Source: a bacterium (GTDB lineage Bacteria; CAIWAD01). From it: a DNA stretch of 12,422 nucleotides. The position numbers were made by a program, and so were the translations under genes. The notes under the pieces were generated by a model that had not been told where the DNA came from, searched no databases, and saw nothing but the letters and a program-made list of their open reading frames with translations. Where the stretch lies: contig JAUXWS010000074.1 in NCBI GenBank assembly GCA_030685015.1, positions 1-12,422 on the forward strand, given 5' to 3'. Shown here piece by piece: positions 5,201 through 10,582 of this stretch (positions within the stretch are counted from its first letter, which is position 1; every line of letters starts with the position of its first letter).

Positions 5201-5695
5201 CTATTCTTTATCTCCATGAGAATCAATTTGATAGATATTCATTAACCGATCGGCGACGAACTTCATTACTTCGCCATCGGTATAAAATCCCGACTGGATT
5301 TTGTCGTTCACTTCCCGCATCAGGTCCTGCCGGTAGTCCTCTTCCGGAGTGCCGACAGCGCCAGCGGAGGCCGCGCGCAGACTGCCCTGCTCCAGCAGGC
5401 GATCACTGATTCGGTCCACGACAACCTCCCTATCGTAGTAGCCCGTCGCCATCCTATCCCGCACCTGGGCGAGGATCTCCTCGCGCACATCGGGCAGGGC
5501 CGCGGCCGCGTCCATCAGCACGCCGCGCAAACGTCCCAGGTCGCGCCCGTCCCGGCTGATCTCGACCCGGTCCTCGCCCGCCAGGGCGCTCTCGGCGGCA
5601 CGACCCAGATCACGCACGCTCTGGTAGCGCGCCTCGATCGCGGCACGGCGCAGGGCCTGTCCCAACTGGGATGTTTGGCCGGTGGAAATGTCCAT
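5201..5695 (-). CDS. FlgM-like anti-sigma-28 protein with a duplicated C-terminal segment
   Basis: A 164-residue protein. FlgM binds sigma-28 (FliA) and holds back late flagellar genes until the hook is complete. The FlgM-like part is DRVEIS (42-47) followed by LPDVREEILAQVRDRMATGYY (67-87) and a helix ending DRISDRLLEQ. A second segment, residues 121-154, repeats residues 70-103: nine identical positions of 34 (including the shared V, D, G, Y, V, D, R and L), with many conservative changes. FlgM is normally about 90-100 residues, so this is nearly double. The start has GGGGAGG 5 nt upstream. The last 20 codons are markedly more A/T-rich than the rest. It ends the fliD-fliS cluster, which fits a flagellar role. 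It could be a FlgM relative with another sigma partner. Confidence 0.6.
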   Translation of the reverse strand: MDISTGQTSQLGQALRRAAIEARYQSVRDLGRAAESALAGEDRVEISRDGRDLGRLRGVLMDAAAALPDVREEILAQVRDRMATGYYDREVVVDRISDRLLEQGSLRAASAGAVGTPEEDYRQDLMREVNDKIQSGFYTDGEVMKFVADRLMNIYQIDSHGDKE

Positions 5696-5727
5696 CAGGT
5701 CCTCCCCTCAGGTCCCATCCGCTCCTT

Positions 5728-5747
5728 GTGAGCGGAACTCCGCTCAC
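5728..5747 (-). repeat. Inverted repeat across the stop of the 65-residue gene
   Basis: GTGAGCGGA (5728-5736) and TCCGCTCAC (5739-5747) are perfect 9-bp complements around AC. It covers the stop codon of the upstream small gene and ends 32 bp before the FlgM-like start. No T-run follows, so it is not a standard intrinsic terminator. It could separate expression of the FlgM-like gene from fliD-fliS through mRNA processing or protein binding. Confidence 0.5.
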
Positions 5748-5941
5748 CCATAGATGTCAAGAAGTCGTCCCTTGCCCAACTCCCGAGGTTGACGCGGCTC
5801 CTCCACCCCGGCCTCGGTCTCCGGCGTGGATGATGTGCCGCGCAGCTCGGCGGCGGGCCGGCCCGGCCGCTCCGCCTGGCGCTGGGCCATGTTGTCCTGA
5901 TAGGCCTTGAGCAGCGTCTGCCCCGCCTGTTCGGTGCGCAT
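5744..5941 (-). CDS. Small protein of unknown function in the flagellar cluster
   Basis: A 65-residue, soluble, charged protein I do not recognise. The N-terminus, TEQAGQTLLKAYQDNMAQRQ, looks helical. The middle is Pro/Glu/Arg-rich and probably disordered. The C-terminus ends GKGRLLDIYG, the kind of short hydrophobic tail often seen on small flagellar-operon proteins. The ATG lies 9 bp past the fliS stop. Its Shine-Dalgarno (AGGGGG) overlaps that stop and sits in a 10-bp palindrome, GGGGGCCCCC (5942-5951), which might restrict ribosome access. Spacing and orientation fit the fliD-fliS operon. It could be a chaperone-like or export-signal-bearing protein, or a worn FlgM N-terminal relative; nothing visible settles this. 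Confidence 0.55.
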   Translation of the reverse strand: MRTEQAGQTLLKAYQDNMAQRQAERPGRPAAELRGTSSTPETEAGVEEPRQPRELGKGRLLDIYG

Positions 5942-5950
5942 GGGGGCCCC

Positions 5951-6370
5951 CTAGACCTGGATCGCCGCGCGGCCCTGCTCGGCCGGCGGATCCTGCTCCT
6001 GCCGGCGGATGACCTGGGACCAGGTGGCGCGCAAGTCCTCCAGCAGTCGCGCCACCACCTCCAGGTGGGAGGGATCGTTGCGCAGGTTGGCCTCCCTCAT
6101 GCGGTGCAGCATGAACTCGTAAAGGCGGTCCAGGCTGCGGGCGATGTCCTGCCCCTTCTCCATGTCCAAGGACTGGCGCAGCTCGCCCACGGCGCGGATG
6201 GCCCGATCCATCTGGACTCCCTTGCCGGGCACGTCGCCCTCCCTCATCAGCCGCTGACTGTCCCGCACGGCCCCCACCGCCGCATCGTAGACCATCAGGA
6301 GCAGGCGGCCCCGGTCGGCGGTCCGCGCCTGGGTCTCATGGTACTGGCGGAAGCGTAGATCCTGGCTCAT
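5951..6370 (-). CDS. fliS: Flagellar export chaperone FliS
   Basis: A 139-residue, all-helical cytosolic chaperone. FliS binds the C-terminal tail of flagellin, stops it polymerising early and delivers it to the flagellar export gate. Family marks are the N-terminal YHETQARTADRGRLLLMVYD (10-29), the helix with YEFMLHRMREANLRND, and VVARLLEDLRATWSQV near the C-terminus. The length is usual for the family. The start has AGGAAAGGG upstream, and the gap to fliD is 13 bp, so the two are co-transcribed. No flagellin gene lies in the window. Confidence 0.9.
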   Translation of the reverse strand: MSQDLRFRQYHETQARTADRGRLLLMVYDAAVGAVRDSQRLMREGDVPGKGVQMDRAIRAVGELRQSLDMEKGQDIARSLDRLYEFMLHRMREANLRNDPSHLEVVARLLEDLRATWSQVIRRQEQDPPAEQGRAAIQV

Positions 6371-6383
6371 GCCGGGCCCTTTC

Positions 6384-8039
6384 CTAACTGGAGGACGTGG
6401 TGAGCGAACTCAGCGCGCTGGACTGGGACTGCAGCCTGCTCATGGCGCTTTCCATGGCCAGGTACTCCCGCGTCAACTGCGCGCGCTTTGCTTCAAGTCG
6501 TGCGTTCATGTCCTCGATGGAGTCGGCCAGTCGGCTGATGGACTTCTCCAGCCGGCTGGTCTGGAAGCTGACCAGGCCGCGCTCGCTGTCGGTCAATGCC
6601 GTCAGGGAGCGGGTCAGGGCGGCGGCGGCGCCGTGGATCAGCGTGATCGTGCCGCTGCGCGTGCCCGGCCCGTCGCCGGGGTCGCGGAAGAGGATGCGCA
6701 ATCCGGCCCAGGGGCCATTCTCGGGGCCGGAGATGAGGCGGCCGTCCACCCGCGCCGTCTGGCCGTTGAGGGTGGCGCCCACCAGCGCGCCCTCGGCATC
6801 GTACTCGGCGCTGAGCGACACCGCTCCGGCCGGTGTGTCCGCCTGGCGCGTGAAGAAGCGGAAGACCGGGCTGTCGCTGCGTGCGTTGAAGGTGAAAAGA
6901 GCCGCCAGATCCTCGGGATGGCCGGCCAGGGCGGCCTCCAGCTTGGTTTCATCCATGCCGAGCAGGCCGCCGGCGCCGCTCTTGATGCCGACCTGTCCCA
7001 GCAGCGTGTAACGTGCGTCCGCGTCCAAGCCGGCGAAGGGCCGCGTCACCAGCTGGCTGATGGTGCGCTTCAACTGGTTGACACCGCTGTCCCCCAGCAG
7101 CACACCCATCGTGCTTTCTTCGGAATTGTAGGTGGTCGTGCTGTTGATGAGGCCGACCAGGTCGTTGTAGGCGCTGACGAAGGACTGGATCTTGGCCTTG
7201 ATCGCCGCGTCGTCGCGCTCCACCGTGATGGTCAGCTCCTCGCCGGCGGTGGACGCCGCAAGGGTGAGGCTGAGGCCCTCGATCGTGTCCGTCAGTGTGT
7301 TCCCCGACGACTCCAGCCAGCCTTCCGGTGGATAGCCGTCCACGCGGTAGAGGGCGTTGCGCGCCTCCTGCGTGACGGTGAACGCAGCGGCGCCAAAGCT
7401 GCCGCCGCCCAGGGTGGTCAGCTCCTCATCCACCGCCAGTTGGGCAGCCAGTCCGGTGGCCGTGCCGGACAGCACAAGGTGCCAGCCGTTGGCCCCGCCG
7501 CTGCCGTCGTTGAGCAGGCTGGCACGCACGCCGGGATTGGCGGCGTCCTGGTTGATGAGGTCGCGCAGATCCCTCAGGGTGGCCCCGTCGGGTATGGCCA
7601 GCGTGACCGTGACGGCCTCGTCGCCGCTGCCGTAGGTATAGGCGAAGACCTGGTCGGCGCCCGATGTGTTGAGGGAGGAGTCGTCCGCGCTGGCCACGCC
7701 CTGATGGACCAGGCGCGCCGCCGCGGCCAATTGCTCCACCTGCACGCGGTAGACGCCCGGAGCCGCGCTGCCCGTGGCGGTGACAGCCACGCTGTTGGGC
7801 TGGCTGCTGAGCGCGCGGCTGCTGAGAAAGGCGGCGGCCTCCTGCAGGGAGCCCATGGAGGTGTTGAGGGCGAGCATGCGATTGTTGATGGCCCGCCAGG
7901 CGTCCAGCCGCTTCTGCTCCAGGGACTGGCGGTTCTCGATCAAGGTGACGCGGCGCTGCTCCAACCTCATCAAGGCGTCAATCGTGGATTGCCAGTCGAT
8001 GCCTGAGCTGAGGCCGCTGATGGTGCTGACCGAGGCCAT
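6384..8039 (-). CDS. fliD: Flagellar filament cap protein FliD (hook-associated protein 2)
   Basis: A 551-residue secreted protein that forms the cap at the tip of the filament and guides flagellin folding. The N-terminal FliD_N domain carries the family signature ISGLSSGID (7-15), followed by a helix to about residue 70. The variable middle is rich in beta strands (about 80-275). FliD_C runs from about 275 and ends in a helical, coiled-coil-prone segment (490-540) and a Ser/Thr-rich tail. The frame is open upstream to 8489, but the family N-terminus begins at the ATG at 8039, which has AAGGAAG 7 nt before it. It leads the fliD-fliS cluster. The upstream 340 bp show no strong promoter. Confidence 0.92.
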   Translation of the reverse strand: MASVSTISGLSSGIDWQSTIDALMRLEQRRVTLIENRQSLEQKRLDAWRAINNRMLALNTSMGSLQEAAAFLSSRALSSQPNSVAVTATGSAAPGVYRVQVEQLAAAARLVHQGVASADDSSLNTSGADQVFAYTYGSGDEAVTVTLAIPDGATLRDLRDLINQDAANPGVRASLLNDGSGGANGWHLVLSGTATGLAAQLAVDEELTTLGGGSFGAAAFTVTQEARNALYRVDGYPPEGWLESSGNTLTDTIEGLSLTLAASTAGEELTITVERDDAAIKAKIQSFVSAYNDLVGLINSTTTYNSEESTMGVLLGDSGVNQLKRTISQLVTRPFAGLDADARYTLLGQVGIKSGAGGLLGMDETKLEAALAGHPEDLAALFTFNARSDSPVFRFFTRQADTPAGAVSLSAEYDAEGALVGATLNGQTARVDGRLISGPENGPWAGLRILFRDPGDGPGTRSGTITLIHGAAAALTRSLTALTDSERGLVSFQTSRLEKSISRLADSIEDMNARLEAKRAQLTREYLAMESAMSRLQSQSSALSSLTTSSS

Positions 8040-8382
8040 GACCGCGCTTCCTTCCCCTACGATGCCCACCACGGGAGCCCTCCAACCGGCAGCATATGCC
8101 CAGTCGATCGGTCCTTCGGGCAAAATTGCACCGCCTGGCCCCCGGTGGGGTGGCGAATTCCGAAGTGAGCAAGTCCCGTGACAGTTTGCCCGACCGGCGC
8201 GGGTCCAGGCGTCTGTCGCAGGAGGAGATCGGCCGATGGAGAAAAGGCTGGAGCCGGGACCTGCCCGGCGTGGACGCTGGGCGGATCGGCGGCAGGGCGG
8301 CTTCGGAACTCCCCTAGTTCCGGACGCGACGGGAGCGTGGCGGCTGGTGCCGACGAGAAGAGGGGACGGACTCCGCCGCCGC
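8040..8382. other. Intergenic region upstream of fliD
   Basis: No gene is supported. It should hold the fliD promoter, but no clear sigma70 or sigma54 site was found, and a sigma28-like GCCGATCT (8226-8233, minus strand) lacks a good -35. A hairpin, CGGAACT-CCCCT-AGTTCCG (8304-8322), lies about 60 bp beyond the stop of the 597-residue gene without a T-run. It might mark the 3' end of that transcript. Confidence 0.4.
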
Positions 8383-10176
8383 TCAGGTGAGGAGGGGAAG
8401 TGCCCGGCAGGCCAACCAGGCTTCGGCCAGGGCAGCCAGACGAGCGCGCTGGGTGGCCACGGCGGGGCGCAGGCTGGCCAGGTTCTCATCGGGGTGGGGC
8501 GGCCGCTCCGCCAACCGCTCCAGGCCGTCCAGCTCCGCCTCCAGGTTGCGCCTCATCTCGTCCAGGCCGCGGCGGCTGGACTCGCTGCCGTCATCCCGCT
8601 CGATCAGCCGCTCGTAGTAGTCCACGCTGATCACCAGCTCGGCGGCCAGGTGGTGCGGCCGCTCGGACCCGACCAGCTGGACGCGCCCATAGATGTGGTC
8701 CACCATCTCGTCCAGGCTGTAGTTGCGCGTGAACCAGGCCAGGTTCGGCCCCGGACAGACGGCCACAGGCAGGGCCTTCTCCGTGGCGCCCAGCTTGACC
8801 AGGGCGCCGTTGCCCAGATGGTCGCAGATGCAGGACTTGACCAGCACGGCGGCGCGCCCCGCCTCGTCCTCCGGGGCCAGACTGGCGAGCTTCTGGCGCT
8901 GGAACTCGGCCGAGGCGGTGCAGAGGGGACTTTCCCCGAATTCCAGGTTGGAGACGAGGTGCCCCTTGGGACAGGGCGAGCCCGGCCGGCCGCGCTCGGC
9001 CCGCTCCCGGCCCCACTCCTCGCTCGAACTGCCGCGCAGGTTGTTGAAGGGAATGCCCAGGGGCGAGGAGTCGCTCAGGTAGAAATCTTCGGGGCCGGCC
9101 GCGGCCAGCTGGTTCCGCGTGGCGTCGTCCAGCAAGGTCACTTCCGGCACCAGAAGAAAGGGACTGGCCCAGCCGGTGGCGTCCACCTGGTAGTCCTCGT
9201 GCAGGCGGCGGGCCTCCCCGTGCACGCCCAGGCCGCCCTGGACGGTGAGGCGGCTGCGGCAGGCCTGCTCGGGCAGGGCCTCTTCCCGGCCCTGGGAGCG
9301 GTGGAAGGCCTCGACGAGGGGACGCAGTTCCGTGCAGAGCTGGTCCCGGCGTTCCCGGAACTCCGCCAGCAGGCCGGAGAGCAGGCGCCCGCCCGCCCCG
9401 AAGGCATGGCCGCCGCAATTGAGTCCGGATTCGACGCGATACTCGTGGACCTCGAGACCCAGGCCGGCCAGGATGCGCCCCTGGGCCAGGGCGGAGCGGA
9501 AGTCGCTCACCTTGATGATGATGCGCTTGCGCAGGGTGCCGCCCGCGTCCCGGTAGAAGTCGCGGAACTGGGCCATGTACCGGTAGAGGCGCTTGTTGAG
9601 GCCGGCTGAGACGACCAGGGCCGATTCCAGGCTGCTGTTGGCGAAGCCGCGCAGGGCGGCCATGGCATCGTTGAACTCGGCGGGCAGGGTGTGGCCCTGG
9701 GCGTCCTGGTTGCTCCGGTCCAGCTTGGCCATGATGTTGACGTCGATGGAGCCGGCCGTGATGCGCGCCTCCAGTTCGCGCTGTCGCTCCGCGCAGCCGG
9801 GGGTGTCCCGCAATTCCAGCAGTCTCAGCCAGGCCTGGCGCAGGGGCGACTCGTCGGGCAAGAGGCGGAAGTAGCGCTCCTTGTCGTTGGCCTGGAAGAA
9901 GGGCTGGCGGCGGATCTCATCCACCTTCTCCTGCACCAGCTCGTTGAGGAGATCCAGATAGGCCGTGATGCGGCGGGCGCGGCTGTCCTCCTCGCGGCGC
10001 GCGATGGCCGTGAAGGCCCGGTCGAAGCGGGCACAGAGCTGGCGGCGCATCTGTTCGATCAGGGTGTCGTCCACCAGCGAAAGGCAGCTGTCGATGCCCA
10101 GCGGGGCCACGGCCAAGGGCGTGGCAATGCTGAAGCCTGTCCCCATCACGGGGATGTGGAAGGTGTGGGGGGACAT
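8383..10176 (-). CDS. Conserved protein of unknown function, 597 residues, cysteine-containing
   Basis: I cannot assign a function. The sequence resembles, from memory, a family of uncharacterised proteins common in Bacteroidetes that begin FHIPVMG. Striking blocks are THTFHIPVMGTGFSIATPLA at residues 4-21, ITAGSIDVNIMAKLDR (139-154), ESGLNCGGHAFG (249-260, C254), TVQGGLG (311-317), DATGWASPFLLVPE (332-345), SPLGIPFNNLRG (371-382), and a C-terminal cysteine set: C402 (CPKGH), C419, C449, C451 (CICDHLGNG) and C474 (CPGPN). The glycine turns suggest an alpha/beta, perhaps TIM-barrel, core; the late cysteines could bind metal or an iron-sulfur cluster. Both are guesses. There is no signal peptide or membrane segment. 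The start has a modest GGCAGG upstream, and its leader holds a hairpin at 10209-10239. It appears to be a single-gene transcript. Confidence 0.8.
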   Translation of the reverse strand: MSPHTFHIPVMGTGFSIATPLAVAPLGIDSCLSLVDDTLIEQMRRQLCARFDRAFTAIARREEDSRARRITAYLDLLNELVQEKVDEIRRQPFFQANDKERYFRLLPDESPLRQAWLRLLELRDTPGCAERQRELEARITAGSIDVNIMAKLDRSNQDAQGHTLPAEFNDAMAALRGFANSSLESALVVSAGLNKRLYRYMAQFRDFYRDAGGTLRKRIIIKVSDFRSALAQGRILAGLGLEVHEYRVESGLNCGGHAFGAGGRLLSGLLAEFRERRDQLCTELRPLVEAFHRSQGREEALPEQACRSRLTVQGGLGVHGEARRLHEDYQVDATGWASPFLLVPEVTLLDDATRNQLAAAGPEDFYLSDSSPLGIPFNNLRGSSSEEWGRERAERGRPGSPCPKGHLVSNLEFGESPLCTASAEFQRQKLASLAPEDEAGRAAVLVKSCICDHLGNGALVKLGATEKALPVAVCPGPNLAWFTRNYSLDEMVDHIYGRVQLVGSERPHHLAAELVISVDYYERLIERDDGSESSRRGLDEMRRNLEAELDGLERLAERPPHPDENLASLRPAVATQRARLAALAEAWLACRALPLLT

Positions 10177-10208
10177 GAGAGCCTGCCTTTCCGCGGAGGA
10201 GCGGTCCT

Positions 10209-10239
10209 GGCCGATGCGCCACCTCCCGTGGCGTCGGCC
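10209..10239 (-). promoter_or_regulatory. Bulged hairpin in the leader of the 597-residue gene
   Basis: GGCCGA (10209-10214) pairs with TCGGCC (10234-10239), and CGCCAC (10217-10222) pairs with GTGGCG (10228-10233). There is a 2-nt bulge (10215-10216) and a 5-nt loop. In the mRNA the loop reads GGGAG. Twelve base pairs lie 33-63 nt before the start codon. It could affect translation or serve as a protein-binding site; it is too far from the start to cover the ribosome site directly. Confidence 0.45.
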
Positions 10240-10473
10240 CGTCCCGGCGACGACTTCGCTCGATCAAACGTGAACCTGCTTCAACCGCAAGGTCGCATAT
10301 GGTGGGCTGATCTGGCTCTCCAAAGCAGGCGATTGTTTTCTGAAGGACATGGTTGGCCGTCGGCCGGGCTCGGCCGCCCCGCTCTCTTCATCGCTCCCGC
10401 CAACGCTGGGTCGGGCTGGCCGGCCCCCTCCCCGCGGGCCGCCAGTCATGGTCAGATGACGACTGGGTGACGC

Positions 10474-10489
10474 GGGGGGGGGGGGGGGG
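10474..10489. repeat. Homopolymeric run of 16 G
   Basis: Sixteen consecutive G on the plus strand, by far the longest single-base run in the window. It lies 94 bp beyond the stop of the hybrid kinase and about 300 bp upstream of the 597-residue gene. Such runs change length by slipped-strand mispairing and are also error-prone in assembly. Confidence 0.85.
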
Positions 10490-10582
10490 TCAATGCATCA
10501 ACTGATCATCCTACGGCCCCTCGCCCGGTGGATCCGTCCCCACGCATGCGGAATCCCGCCGCGCCGCCGCACTGTTTCGCGT

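Larger units (their letters stand above)
10177..10582. other. Intergenic region with poly-G run and leader hairpin
   Basis: No gene is supported; a 61-residue minus-strand frame at 10264-10449 has no family look. The region holds the leader of the 597-residue gene, a bulged hairpin (10209-10239) and a run of 16 G (10474-10489). It also covers the 3' side of the hybrid kinase, where no clear intrinsic terminator was seen. No confident promoter was recognised on either strand. Confidence 0.4.

Noticed and set aside
5695-5718. Seven-codon upstream frame (MGPEGRT) ending on the start of the FlgM-like gene
   Set aside because: Its stop overlaps the ATG (TGATG), which is suggestive, but the AAGGAG before it is only 3 nt from its start, and frames this short occur by chance.
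6369-8006. 545-codon plus-strand frame opposite fliD
   Set aside because: FliD on the minus strand has family N- and C-termini and good ribosome sites. The antisense frame shows no domain.
8100-8150. Sigma-54 promoter for fliD
   Set aside because: GG and GC pairs are present on the minus strand around a TGCAATTTTGC stretch, but the spacing between them is 9 or 12 nt instead of 10.
8210-8260. Sigma-28 promoter for fliD
   Set aside because: GCCGATCT at 8226-8233 on the minus strand matches 6 of 8 bases of the -10, but the matching -35 place reads TCCAGCCT, a poor fit to TAAAGTTT. It also lies inside a short palindrome that may explain the match.
8040-8489. 150-residue N-terminal extension of FliD
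   Set aside because: The frame is open, but the family N-terminus and the AAGGAAG ribosome site both point to the ATG at 8039, and the extension would overlap the 597-residue gene.
8236-9609. 457-codon plus-strand frame opposite the 597-residue gene
   Set aside because: The minus-strand protein has ordered, motif-rich sequence; the plus frame is low-complexity and lacks a supported start.
10264-10449. 61-codon minus-strand frame in the intergenic region
   Set aside because: No ribosome site of note, low-complexity Arg/Gly/Pro composition and no family resemblance.
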